From an uncultured Lacticaseibacillus sp. (GTDB lineage: Bacteria > Bacillota > Bacilli > Lactobacillales > Lactobacillaceae), in contig CAKRHU010000086.1 in assembly GCA_934339215.1 (NCBI GenBank), positions 1-6,928 of the forward strand: 6,928 bases of DNA, written 5' to 3'. Under the pieces are notes generated by a model. It saw only the letters and a list, made by a program, of their open reading frames with translations. It had not been told where the DNA came from and did not search any database. Positions 1 to 6,857 of the stretch are shown in pieces; positions within the stretch are counted from its first letter, which is position 1; every line of letters begins with the position of its first letter. The translations under genes were made by a program, and so were the position numbers.

Positions 1-766
1 GCGTAAAGCCGCGCAAGGTGCCTTCGATACGTGCGTGATCAGCGATGACATTACGAATCGTGCCAGCCTGCAATTTGCCTAAGGTGATCACTGCAGAATC
101 AGTCGGCGCAATATTGCGCGACACAATGGTTTGCACTTGGGTGATGAAATAGGCCGCTGCCACGACTGCATCGTTTGCATTTTGCGGAAAAGCGGCGTGA
201 CCACCGCGTCCAATGATATCGACGTTGATTTCCGTGGTTCCAGCAAACAAGGTGCCAGGGTTAGTCCCGATCGCACCAGCCGGGAGATCCGGGCGATCAT
301 GTAAGCCGTAGAATTCATCAACGTGCCAATCGCCTACAAAGACGCCGAGGTCATAGGCGCGCTTACCACCATATTCTGCTTCTTCAGCTGGTTGGAAGAA
401 GAAAATCAAATCATCTTTAGGCTGATTTTCGGCAAAATGGCTCAACACGCCAAGTGCCACCGTCATATGCATATCATGTCCGCAGGCATGTGCGACGCCT
501 GGATGCTTGGAACTGAACGTCAAGCCGGTGTTTTCAGTGACCGGTAAGGCATCGATATCAGCACGATAGCCGATGGTGCGTTTGGGATCAGATCCAACAA
601 CTTTCACCAACAAGGCAGTCGGTAACTCTGGGACCTCACGAATCGTCAGCCAAGTTTGTGGGAACTTTTTGACGGTTTTTAATAGGTAGTCATGGGTTTG
701 GGTTTCGTGTAGGGCCAGTTCTGGAATTTGATGTAAATCGCGGCGAATCTGGATTAAATCGATCAT
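1..766 (-). CDS. dapL: N-acetyldiaminopimelate deacetylase (M20 amidohydrolase family), C-terminus cut by window edge
   Basis: This cytoplasmic metal-dependent hydrolase removes acetate from N-acetyl-LL-diaminopimelate to give LL-DAP, the step after DapH in the acetylase branch of lysine synthesis. I translated 255 uninterrupted codons by hand from an ATG at 766-764. Seen motifs are GYRADIDALPV (about residues 66-76), HACGHDMHM (93-101; Cys95 and His97 are expected metal ligands), QPAEE (125-129; catalytic/metal Glu pair), YGLH (153-156) and GRGGHAAFPQ near 190-200 in the dimerisation domain. Family members have roughly 375-385 residues, so about a third is missing past base 1. The start is supported by a GGAAG Shine-Dalgarno (776-780, minus strand) lying inside the end of dapH, 9 bases before the ATG. 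Three bases separate it from the dapH stop, so translation is probably coupled. The M20D family also contains hippurate and aminoacyl hydrolases; the lysA-dapH context makes the DAP assignment likely. The symbol follows Bacillus subtilis usage (ykuR/dapL) and is not the DAP aminotransferase also called dapL. Confidence 0.93.
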   Translation of the reverse strand, partial: MIDLIQIRRDLHQIPELALHETQTHDYLLKTVKKFPQTWLTIREVPELPTALLVKVVGSDPKRTIGYRADIDALPVTENTGLTFSSKHPGVAHACGHDMHMTVALGVLSHFAENQPKDDLIFFFQPAEEAEYGGKRAYDLGVFVGDWHVDEFYGLHDRPDLPAGAIGTNPGTLFAGTTEINVDIIGRGGHAAFPQNANDAVVAAAYFITQVQTIVSRNIAPTDSAVITLGKLQAGTIRNVIADHARIEGTLRGFT

Positions 767-769
767 GGC

Positions 770-1480
770 TTACAGCTTCCGCAAAGCGTCAACTAACGCC
801 GTCTTATCACGGGTTTGGTCGTTGGCGACTTTGATCACTTTGGCCGGGACGCCAGCAACCACAGCATTGGCAGGGACATCTTCGATCACAACCGCACCTG
901 CGGCAACTACGGCACCTTCGCCGATTTGCACGCCTTCAAGCACAACTGCATTGGCGCCAATCATGACATTATCACCGACGCGGACAGGTTCAGCGCTGGC
1001 TGGTTCGATCACACCTGCTAATACTGTACCAGCGCCGATGTGACAATGCTTGCCGACAAAAGCGCGACCGCCCAGCACTGCGCCCATGTCGATCATGGAG
1101 CTTTCGCCGATTTCTGCGCCGATGTTGATGATAGCGCCCATCATGATCACGGCATTATCGCCGATCGCCACTTGGTCGCGAATGATTGCACCAGGTTCGA
1201 TGCGGGCATTGTAGTTGCGGACATCAAGCATTGGGACGCCGGTGTTACGGCCTTGAGCTTCTACGACTTGGTCGGAGATTTTGTCAGCGTTAGCCTCAAG
1301 GACTGGTTGAATGTCGGTCCAGTCGCCGATCACCGTGCCGGTGTGTTTGCATGAGAAGTTATGGACACTAGCTGGAAACTTCAAGTCCGCTAAATCACCT
1401 TTGAGATAAACTTTGACTGGGGTAGTTTTCTTGGCGTTGGCGATGGTGTTGATCACAGTTTGGGTATCTAAAGTTGACAT
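770..1480 (-). CDS. dapH: 2,3,4,5-tetrahydropyridine-2,6-dicarboxylate N-acetyltransferase
   Basis: The enzyme acetylates tetrahydrodipicolinate with acetyl-CoA, giving N-acetyl-2-amino-6-oxopimelate and committing the pathway to the acetylase rather than the succinylase route. The 236 residues match the usual DapH length. Residues 1-85 form the small N-terminal domain typical of DapH. From about residue 91 to 215 the protein is a run of hexapeptide (left-handed beta-helix) repeats such as [30 protein letters not shown] and IGEGAV, ending in the [16 protein letters not shown] signature. The segment around KHCHIGAG (144-151) is the usual conserved loop of this acyltransferase class. The ATG at 1480-1478 has AAAGGA (1489-1494, minus strand) 8 bases upstream. 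It follows lysA by 52 bases with no terminator visible, and the deacetylase starts 3 bases after its stop, so it belongs to the riboswitch-controlled operon. The absence of a dapE/dapC-type partner and the deacetylase next door favour acetyl over succinyl transfer. Confidence 0.96.
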   Translation of the reverse strand: MSTLDTQTVINTIANAKKTTPVKVYLKGDLADLKFPASVHNFSCKHTGTVIGDWTDIQPVLEANADKISDQVVEAQGRNTGVPMLDVRNYNARIEPGAIIRDQVAIGDNAVIMMGAIINIGAEIGESSMIDMGAVLGGRAFVGKHCHIGAGTVLAGVIEPASAEPVRVGDNVMIGANAVVLEGVQIGEGAVVAAGAVVIEDVPANAVVAGVPAKVIKVANDQTRDKTALVDALRKL

Positions 1481-1532
1481 GGAGAAATTCCTTTCTTATT
1501 TAAAAACGTGAGTTCAGTTTAAAATGCTTAGC

Positions 1533-2822
1533 TTAGTCGTAGCTTAAATCGTTTTGGGTGAGGTCAGCGTAACTTTGTCGCCGAACGACTAACTTAGCTT
1601 GACCGTTTTCGGCGAAGACGACGGCAGGGATCGGATTGCGGTTATAATTTGATGCCATGGAGTAGCCGTAAGCCCCACAGCTTTTAACCGCGAGCACATC
1701 GCCTGGCTGAACTGCTGGTAAGTGGGCATGATCGATTAAAATGTCGCCTGATTCACAATACTTACCGACTAAATGCACATCTTGAGTGGGTTGCGCGTTG
1801 GGGTCGTCAGCTTTGACGGCTTCATATTCCGCTTGATAAAGTGCCGGCCGTAAGTTATCCCCCATGCCACCGTCGACGGCGATGTAAGGGCGTAAGCCTT
1901 CGACGTTTTTGCTAGAACCAACGGTATAAAGCTGATAACCGGCTGGTCCGACGATCGAGCGGCCGGGTTCGATCCAAACAGCTGGCAAGGCGAATGGCAA
2001 GTTCTGTGCGCGTAAGGTTTTGAGGATCGCTTCAACAAAATCTTCGGCAGGGATCGGATCATCATCTTTGGTATACGCGATCCCGAAGCCGCCGCCGACG
2101 TTTAACACGGAAGGGATGTAGTCGAGTTGCTCATGCCAGTCCTTCAAAATGTTAGCCAGCTTTTGGGTGGCGCCGATAAAACCGGCAACGTCAAAGATTT
2201 GACTGCCGATATGGGCGTGAATGCCTAACAAGTTAAATTGGGGATTGGCTAAGGCTAACTTGGCAGCCTTAAAGGCTAAACCGGAATCAACGTCAAAGCC
2301 AAATTTGGAATCGGTTTGGCCAGTGGAGATATAAGCGTGTGTGTGTGCGGAGATGCCAGGGGTTACTCGCAAGAGAATATCTTGCGTGCGTTCAGGCGTT
2401 TCTGCCAACAAGTTGCCGAGTAATTGTAATTCGTAGAAGTTATCGACGACGATGGTACCGACGTTTAAGGCTAAAGCTTCACGCAACTCTGGTTCAGATT
2501 TGTTGTTGCCGTGAAACGAAACATCTGCCATCGGGAAGTCGGCTTGCGCTGCGGTATAAAGTTCACCGCCTGAAACCACATCGACATGACAAGCTTCTTG
2601 TTTGGCGACTTGGTACATCGCAATGGTGGCAAAAGCTTTTGACGCATAACTCACCGCATAGTTGAAATGTTGGGCTTCAAAAACGCGCTTGAATGCCCGG
2701 ATCTGATCGCGGATCGCTGAAACATCGTAAACATACAATGGGGTTTGGAATTGCTTGGCAAGTTGTAAACTATCAACGCCACCGATGGTCAAGTGGCCAA
2801 TATCATTTGTGGGATCTGACAT
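1533..2822 (-). CDS. lysA: Diaminopimelate decarboxylase
   Basis: This PLP-dependent fold-type III enzyme decarboxylates meso-DAP to L-lysine, the last step of the pathway. The 429 residues are a normal full length. The N-terminal alanine-racemase-like barrel carries the Schiff-base lysine in YASKAF (Lys62), HGNNKS (104-109), HIGSQ (204-208), the phosphate-binding GGGFG (243-247) and EPGRS (285-289). The C-terminal beta domain carries GGMGDNLRPALY (about 318-329), the active-site CESGD (356-360; the Cys and Glu reach across the dimer) and CGAYGYSMASNYN. AAAGGAG (2831-2837, minus strand) lies 8 bases before the ATG. It is the first gene after the lysine riboswitch and terminator, so its transcription should fall when lysine is abundant. 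It is the first gene of an operon with dapH and the deacetylase. No missing key residue was noticed. Confidence 0.97.
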   Translation of the reverse strand: MSDPTNDIGHLTIGGVDSLQLAKQFQTPLYVYDVSAIRDQIRAFKRVFEAQHFNYAVSYASKAFATIAMYQVAKQEACHVDVVSGGELYTAAQADFPMADVSFHGNNKSEPELREALALNVGTIVVDNFYELQLLGNLLAETPERTQDILLRVTPGISAHTHAYISTGQTDSKFGFDVDSGLAFKAAKLALANPQFNLLGIHAHIGSQIFDVAGFIGATQKLANILKDWHEQLDYIPSVLNVGGGFGIAYTKDDDPIPAEDFVEAILKTLRAQNLPFALPAVWIEPGRSIVGPAGYQLYTVGSSKNVEGLRPYIAVDGGMGDNLRPALYQAEYEAVKADDPNAQPTQDVHLVGKYCESGDILIDHAHLPAVQPGDVLAVKSCGAYGYSMASNYNRNPIPAVVFAENGQAKLVVRRQSYADLTQNDLSYD

Positions 2823-2845
2823 GTTGAGTTCTCCTTTAGCGAGAT

Positions 2846-2886
2846 AAAAAAATAAGGCCCAGTTTTGGCATCTACCAAAACAAGGG
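2846..2886 (-). terminator. Lysine-responsive intrinsic terminator (riboswitch expression platform)
   Basis: On the minus strand CCC (2886-2884) and GTTTTGG (2881-2875) face CCAAAAC (2868-2862) and GGG (2860-2858). This gives a 7-bp stem with a 6-base loop, a small internal loop and then 3 more G-C pairs. The stem is followed by CC, TTA and an uninterrupted T7 (2852-2846). It ends only 8 bases before the lysA Shine-Dalgarno, the usual place for a transcription-attenuation terminator. Its 5' arm is the same segment that the upstream antiterminator captures. Confidence 0.85.
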
Positions 2887-2922
2887 TCTCATTCATACAC
2901 TGGAGTCCGATTGTTTGGATAG
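2872..2922 (-). promoter_or_regulatory. Predicted antiterminator helix, exclusive with aptamer P1 and with the terminator
   Basis: The minus-strand segment 2922-2903 (starting with the P1 3' strand CTATC) is complementary, with a few single-base defects, to 2890-2872 (GAGACC...TTTTGGTAG). CTA pairs with TAG, CCAAACAA with TTGTTTTGG (one bulged T), GG with CC, and CTC with GAG, leaving a loop of about 12 bases. Forming this helix removes the 3' half of P1 and the 5' half of the terminator. That is the expected switch: no lysine gives antitermination and expression, bound lysine stabilises P1 and termination. Pairing was done by eye, with no folding energy. Confidence 0.7.
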
Positions 2923-3086
2923 CGCCCCGTCGATTTTCGACGACAGTGTAGCCGCTTTTCGCGTCTACCCCAACAACTGACGCACCCACTGTGCCAGCGT
3001 TTCGGCGACCGCCCCTTTCACTTAAAGTCATCACAGCGTGGACTGCTCGTTTAAGTTACTGATGTTGGTCGCAACCTCTATCTCAT
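2917..3086 (-). ncRNA. Lysine riboswitch (L-box) aptamer upstream of lysA
   Basis: Reading the minus strand from 3084 down, the blocks match the L-box consensus in order. GATAGAGGTTGCGAC (3082-3068) is the P1 5' strand and P2 internal-loop start. The P2 arms ACTTAAA and TTTAAGT follow. GAAAGGGGCGGTCGCCGAA (about 3019-3001) corresponds to the highly conserved core. A P3-like arm bounded by ACGC/GCGT comes next. P4 is a GTAG...CTAC stem around CGCGAAAAGCG. CTGTC leads into P5, CGTCGA/TCGACG with an AAA loop, and the GGGGCGCTATC at the end closes P1 (GATAG 3082-3078 with CTATC 2922-2918). The class binds L-lysine. Position, strand and the following terminator all agree with control of the lysA operon. 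Exact helix limits were drawn by eye. Confidence 0.94.
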
Positions 3087-3094
3087 TTATCATG

Positions 3095-3123
3095 AGTCTA
3101 TAATAAAACCAGCGCGCCGTCAA
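3095..3123 (-). promoter_or_regulatory. Probable sigma-A promoter of the lysA operon
   Basis: On the minus strand TTGACG (3123-3118) is a near-consensus -35. With a 17-base spacer the -10 would be TAGACT (3100-3095); the overlapping TATAGA (3102-3097) has a 15-base spacer. An A/T-rich stretch sits just upstream of the -35, as in an UP element. The implied start near 3090 places the riboswitch aptamer at the very 5' end of the transcript, which is the strongest support. The CTCAT/ATGAG inverted repeat (3096-3082) falls at the start site. Confidence 0.65.
3099..3104 (+). promoter_or_regulatory. Weak candidate -10 element for lysC
   Basis: TATAAT, a perfect -10 hexamer, lies on the plus strand here, but no TTGACA-like -35 is seen 15-19 bases upstream and there is no TGn extension. 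An alternative is the extended -10 TGCTAGGAT at 3190-3198, which also has a poor -35. The plus-strand block must have a promoter between 3085 and 3260, since the neighbouring genes are divergent, but I cannot choose it with confidence. Confidence 0.25.
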
Positions 3124-3151
3124 ATTTAATTTGTGAAAGTTTTTTGTACTA

Positions 3152-3259
3152 ATGATGCCAGAAAATTCCGCATTTAATTCAAAAACTGGTGCTAGGATTG
3201 CTGAAGAATGTGTGATAGACTTCAACTCAAATCACCAGGTTCACATTGTTTTATCATGA
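3152..3259 (+). CDS. Possible 35-residue upstream open frame in the lysC leader
   Basis: An ATG-ATG start at 3152 opens a 35-codon frame (MMPENSAFNSKTGARIAEEC...) that stops with TGA at 3257-3259. That stop touches the GAAAGGG ribosome binding site of lysC and lies 15 bases before its ATG. The upstream GAAAG (3135-3139) is a weak, rather distant Shine-Dalgarno. The peptide has no run of Lys, Thr or Met codons as a classical attenuator would, no signal peptide and no family I recognise. It may be chance; its tight placement before lysC is the only reason to list it. Confidence 0.2.
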   Translation: MMPENSAFNSKTGARIAEECVIDFNSNHQVHIVLS

Positions 3260-3274
3260 AAGGGCGTTTAGATT

Positions 3275-4651
3275 ATGCGCGTAGTTAAGTTTGGCGGCTC
3301 CAGTTTAGCCGATAGCAAGCAATTTGAAAAAGTCGTGGCGATCATGCAAGCAGACCCCCAGCGGCAAGTGGTGGTCACTTCAGCTCCTGGTAAACGCGAG
3401 CATGGTGACACCAAAGTCACTGACTTGTTGATCCGCTACTGCCAACAAGTCCAAGCACACGCAGAATTTTCTGACACCGTTGCTGAAATTGTCAGCCGCT
3501 ATGCCGAAATTGCTGAACATTATCAATTGGCGGCAGGTGTTTTAGGCCATATCCAAGCGGAATTGGAATCACTAGCCACAGAACAGTTTCCCGATGCCGA
3601 TTACCAAATGGCCGCGTTTAAGGCTCATGGTGAAAAGCTCAACGGTTACTTGCTGACAGCGGTGCTAAACGCAGCTGGTAGTCATGCAGTGTATGGCGAA
3701 CCGAAAACCATTGGGCTGGTGGTGTCAGATGTGCCCAATGATGCTGAAGTCCAAAATGAAACTTATGCGAACTTGGCCAAATTCGACCGGCCTGATGGCA
3801 TTTTGGTCGTGCCAGGATTTTACGGTTATACTGAAGCCGGACACATTGCGACATTTTCTCGCGGCGGGTCGGATATCACAGGCGCGATTTTAAGTCGCGG
3901 GTTCAATGCCGATTTGTATGAGAACTTCACCGATGTGGATGGCGTGTTCGCCGCTGATCCGCGCGTGGTGAAAAATCCTGCGCCCATTGCCAAAATGACT
4001 TATCGGGAAATGCGAGAATTATCCTACGGCGGCTTTGGCGTCTTCCATGATGAAGCCATTTTGCCAGCCATCGAAGGCCAGATCCCAATTAACTTAAAAA
4101 ATACCAATCATCCGACGCATGCCGGCACCATGATCGTGCCAGAAGCCGGGTTCACGCCACAACATGCGGTGACTGGGATCGTGTCATCGGATCATTTTTC
4201 AGCGATTTACTTGCATCGCTACTTGTTAAACAAAGAAGTCGGCTTCACGTTGAAGCTGTTGCAGATCTTTTACGATCACGGCATCAACTACGAACATATG
4301 CCTAGTGGGATCGATGATTTGACCATCATCTTCGACAATCGTCAGCTCACACCTGACCTGCGCACCACGCTTTGCCAAGAGATCCAAGCCAAAATGCATC
4401 CGGATGTCTTGCAGTGGATCGATGATTATGCGATCACCATGGTGGTTGGCGAAGGGATGGCCAAACGCATCGGCTTGATCCAACGGGTATTGACGCCATT
4501 AGTGATGGCCAATGTCCATGTGACGATGATCAACGAAGGCGCTAGTCAAATTTCTTTGATGTTAGGCACGTCAAAGACGCAAGCCAATACCGCAGTGCAA
4601 GCAATTTATAACGCCTTTTTCATTCCCGTCAATCAACAAATGGAGGGCTAA
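3275..4651 (+). CDS. lysC: Aspartate kinase (aspartokinase III / YclM-like, monofunctional)
   Basis: The enzyme phosphorylates L-aspartate with ATP to 4-aspartyl phosphate, the first step towards lysine, DAP, threonine and methionine. It has 458 residues. The N-terminal kinase domain shows KFGGSS (5-10), SAPGKREHGDTKVTDLL near residues 40-60, TFSRGGSDIT (193-202), YENFTDVDGVFAADPR (215-230) and ELSYGGFGVFHDEA (248-261). This last motif is the YclM-type form rather than the ELAYFGAKVLHP of lysine-type AKII. Two C-terminal ACT domains (about 305-375 and 380-450, the second with MVVGEGMAKRIG and INEGASQISLML) are the expected site of amino-acid feedback, but the effector cannot be read from sequence. 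ATG 3275 has GAAAGGG (3258-3264) 10 bases upstream. It is not fused to homoserine dehydrogenase. It starts the plus-strand operon, with dapF 2 bases after its stop. The symbol lysC is conventional; thrD/yclM would be the closer Bacillus name. Confidence 0.95.
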   Translation: MRVVKFGGSSLADSKQFEKVVAIMQADPQRQVVVTSAPGKREHGDTKVTDLLIRYCQQVQAHAEFSDTVAEIVSRYAEIAEHYQLAAGVLGHIQAELESLATEQFPDADYQMAAFKAHGEKLNGYLLTAVLNAAGSHAVYGEPKTIGLVVSDVPNDAEVQNETYANLAKFDRPDGILVVPGFYGYTEAGHIATFSRGGSDITGAILSRGFNADLYENFTDVDGVFAADPRVVKNPAPIAKMTYREMRELSYGGFGVFHDEAILPAIEGQIPINLKNTNHPTHAGTMIVPEAGFTPQHAVTGIVSSDHFSAIYLHRYLLNKEVGFTLKLLQIFYDHGINYEHMPSGIDDLTIIFDNRQLTPDLRTTLCQEIQAKMHPDVLQWIDDYAITMVVGEGMAKRIGLIQRVLTPLVMANVHVTMINEGASQISLMLGTSKTQANTAVQAIYNAFFIPVNQQMEG

Positions 4652-4653
4652 GT

Positions 4654-5646
4654 ATGGCTCAATTGTTAAAAGTTCACGGCTCGATGAATCATTTTTTCTT
4701 GCTGGATCAAAGCCAATTTCCGACACCATTGCCAGCCGACACCTTGGTGGATTTGACTAAAACCATCACCGCCAAAGACGGCTTGCTCGATGGGGCCGAT
4801 GGCTTGTTAGTGGTATCACCAGACAAGCACGCTGCTGGTCGAATGACCGTGATCAATGCTGACGGAACCTACGCCAAAATGTGTGGCAACGGGTTGCGCA
4901 CGGTATCGCGGTACCTGGCTGAACAAACTGGTCAAAAGGAATTCGTCGTGCAAACTGCAGAATCGGCTTTGCGCGTTCACCAAAGTGCGGACTTGGCCAA
5001 AGGTGTGCCAGCGTTTGGTGTTGAGATCTCGCCAGTTAGCTTTAAAGCCGCGGATCTGCCTTTTGCCCAACTTGGCCATGATGAAATCATCGATCAAGTG
5101 TTACCAGAAATTCACCCAAGCTTTAAGTTCACGGCCATTGCGGTGCCGAATCCGCATTTGATCGCCTTTGTTTCTGAAGCTGAGTTGAATGGTGAAGCCA
5201 TCAGGGAAATCGGCAAACGGTTGAATGCGCCAAATCCTTATTTCCCAGAAGGCGTCAATGTCACCTTTGCTGCCATCATGGGACCGCAAACCATTTTTGC
5301 CCGGACTTATGAACGCGGCGTGGGCTTCACCAATGCTTGTGGGACCGGGATGTCAGCGACAAGTTTGGCGTTAGTGTTGACTCATCCAGAAGTCGCATCT
5401 ATGGATCAATTGATTACCGTGTACAATCCTGGTGGTAAGGTCCAAACCAATGTCCATCAAGAAAACGATCAATACTGGATCGAATTGATCGGCAATGCGA
5501 CTGTAACGCACACGATCGAAATTCCTGACGCCAGTTTACAAGCTGGGAATTTTGATGGGGCGAAAGTGACTGAAACTGGAGAACAAGCCGATTACGATCG
5601 TTTTGTCGCTGACTTACCTGTCCATGGCTTAGTCAAAACAATTTAA
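4654..5646 (+). CDS. dapF: Diaminopimelate epimerase, long C-terminal form
   Basis: This cofactor-independent racemase interconverts LL-DAP and meso-DAP using two cysteines. Both are present: Cys77 in MCGNGLRT (76-83) and Cys229 in NACGTGMSATSLAL. NADG before the first Cys, PNPHLIAF, EGVNVTFA and RTYERGVG before the second are the family substrate-binding segments. The N-terminal motif reads HGSMNHFFLLD where E. coli has HGLGNDFMVVD; the conserved Asn12 is kept. At 330 residues it is longer than the roughly 274-285 of E. coli and B. subtilis DapF. Comparing cysteine positions, the extra length is nearly all C-terminal (about residues 292-330). A GGAGGG Shine-Dalgarno (4642-4647) sits inside the last codons of lysC, 6 bases before the ATG, and only 2 bases separate the genes, so translation is probably coupled. 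Confidence 0.95.
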   Translation: MAQLLKVHGSMNHFFLLDQSQFPTPLPADTLVDLTKTITAKDGLLDGADGLLVVSPDKHAAGRMTVINADGTYAKMCGNGLRTVSRYLAEQTGQKEFVVQTAESALRVHQSADLAKGVPAFGVEISPVSFKAADLPFAQLGHDEIIDQVLPEIHPSFKFTAIAVPNPHLIAFVSEAELNGEAIREIGKRLNAPNPYFPEGVNVTFAAIMGPQTIFARTYERGVGFTNACGTGMSATSLALVLTHPEVASMDQLITVYNPGGKVQTNVHQENDQYWIELIGNATVTHTIEIPDASLQAGNFDGAKVTETGEQADYDRFVADLPVHGLVKTI

Positions 5647-5651
5647 ATTTT

Positions 5652-5657
5652 GGAGGA
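5652..5657 (+). promoter_or_regulatory. Ribosome binding site that fixes the asd start
   Basis: GGAGGA lies 7 bases before the ATG at 5665. An in-frame TTG at 5650 would add five residues (MEEII) but would place the Shine-Dalgarno inside the coding region, so the ATG is the better start. Confidence 0.85.
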
Positions 5658-5664
5658 AATTATC

Positions 5665-6729
5665 ATGAGTGGCTATCACGTAGCAGTTGTTGGTGCAACC
5701 GGGGCAGTGGGGACGCGGATGTTGAAAATGGTGGAACAATCCCCACTTCCGATCGCCAGTGTGAAGGCGTTGGCTTCTAAGCGTTCTGCAGGTACAAAGT
5801 TACCATATGCCGATACTGAATTAACGGTGGAAGAATTAACCGATGATTCGTTTGCAGGCATCGATATCGCGCTGTTTTCTGCTGGTGGTTCTGTGTCCAA
5901 GCGCTTTGCGCCTAGTGCGGTTAAAGCAGGGGCCATTGTGGTCGACAACACCTCGGCTTTCCGGATGGATCCAGAAATCCCACTGGTCGTCCCAGAAGTG
6001 AACCCTGAAGCGTTACGCAGTCATCACGGCATCATCGCCAACCCGAACTGCTCCACGATTCAAATGGTCGTGGCTTTGGAACCGATTCGCAAGGCGTTTG
6101 GTCTCAAGCGCATCATGGTTTCGACTTATCAAGCGGTCGGCGGTGCTGGTCAACGCGCGTTAAATGAATTAGCTGCAGAATCAAAGGCTTATTTGGATGG
6201 GGATGTCTCCAAAGTTACCCCAGAAATTCTGCCAGTGTCTGGCGACAAGAAGCATTATCAAATGGCTTTCAACTTGCTACCACAAATTGACGTGTTTGAA
6301 GACGACGCTTATACCCATGAGGAATGGAAAATGATCCATGAAACCAAAAAGATCATGAAAGGCGACATGGATGATCCAGAACTCAAGGTCACCGCGACTT
6401 GTGTGCGCGTGCCAGTGCCGGTTTCTCATGGTGAAGAAGTGTACTTTGAAGTCAAAGATCAAAATGCCACTGCTGATGACATCCGCGCTGCTTTAACTGG
6501 TGCGCCTGGTGTGATCGTTCAAGATGATCCCGCCCATCAAATCTACCCTCAACCTGCCATTGCTGAAGGGACACGCGATGTTTACGTTGGCCGCATTCGT
6601 GAAGATGCAGAAAACCCAGGATTTTTCCATATGTGGAATGTTTCTGACAACTTGTTGAAGGGGGCTGCATGGAACTCCATGCAAATTGCCGAAACCATGG
6701 ATGCCATGGGCTTGATCCAACCAAAATAA
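5665..6729 (+). CDS. asd: Aspartate-semialdehyde dehydrogenase
   Basis: The enzyme reduces 4-aspartyl phosphate with NADPH to aspartate semialdehyde, the branch point between the DAP/lysine and threonine/methionine routes. From the ATG at 5665 it has 354 residues. The Rossmann motif VVGATGAVG covers about residues 8-16. The phosphate-binding [10 protein letters not shown] follows near 75, then [10 protein letters not shown]. The catalytic cysteine is Cys129 in [22 protein letters not shown] carries the active-site Gln, and [10 protein letters not shown] carries the expected catalytic His255. The C-terminal [21 protein letters not shown] closes the dimerisation domain. Length and motifs are those of the Gram-positive Asd class. 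It is 18 bases after dapF, is the last gene of the operon, and is followed at once by a terminator. The end, TAA 6727-6729, is well defined. Confidence 0.97.
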   Translation: MSGYHVAVVGATGAVGTRMLKMVEQSPLPIASVKALASKRSAGTKLPYADTELTVEELTDDSFAGIDIALFSAGGSVSKRFAPSAVKAGAIVVDNTSAFRMDPEIPLVVPEVNPEALRSHHGIIANPNCSTIQMVVALEPIRKAFGLKRIMVSTYQAVGGAGQRALNELAAESKAYLDGDVSKVTPEILPVSGDKKHYQMAFNLLPQIDVFEDDAYTHEEWKMIHETKKIMKGDMDDPELKVTATCVRVPVPVSHGEEVYFEVKDQNATADDIRAALTGAPGVIVQDDPAHQIYPQPAIAEGTRDVYVGRIREDAENPGFFHMWNVSDNLLKGAAWNSMQIAETMDAMGLIQPK

Positions 6730-6734
6730 TCTTG

Positions 6735-6765
6735 AAGCAAGTCATCTGCGGATGGCTTGTTTTTT
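6735..6765 (+). terminator. Intrinsic terminator of the lysC-dapF-asd operon
   Basis: CAAGTCATC (6738-6746) pairs with GATGGCTTG (6751-6759) around a TGCG loop: 9 bp with one G-T pair, and AAG/TTT can extend the base. T6 follows at 6760-6765. It starts 5 bases after the asd stop. Confidence 0.93.
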
Positions 6766-6857
6766 GTCTGCTCCGCAATTGATGTCCGGCAGCGTAAGTG
6801 TTTCAGGCCCGCCATCAGGCGCCAGTGGTCTAACTCCGTTACAGTGATTTGAAATTG

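Noticed and set aside
88..547. Short open frames on both strands over the deacetylase
   Set aside because: The minus-strand frame from 766 translates without a stop into a clear M20 protein with all motifs, so the others are shadows.
765..1354. Plus-strand open frames opposite dapH, including an A/T/P-rich 92-codon one
   Set aside because: These are antisense shadows of the hexapeptide-repeat gene, whose periodic codons give low-complexity translations; no start signals.
1481..1532. Possible terminator or promoter between lysA and dapH
   Set aside because: Only a short A/T-rich spacer with a Shine-Dalgarno is seen; no stable hairpin and no paired -35/-10, so the operon is read as continuous.
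2789..3225. Two minus-strand open frames (81 and 64 codons) across the lysA leader
   Set aside because: They run through the riboswitch aptamer and promoter, lack ribosome binding sites and one overlaps the lysA start out of frame; the RNA structure explains the sequence.
3105..3274. T-box or second riboswitch before lysC
   Set aside because: No T-box motif (TGGN-type antiterminator bulge with a specifier stem), no L-box core and no terminator hairpin with T-run on the plus strand.
5650..5664. TTG start adding five residues to asd
   Set aside because: The TTG would lie on the GGAGGA Shine-Dalgarno; the ATG at 5665 has ideal spacing and begins directly before the Rossmann motif.
6452..6815. 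Minus-strand open frames over the end of asd and the terminator
   Set aside because: They are antisense to the conserved C-terminus of asd and cross its terminator; no ribosome binding site or recognisable product.
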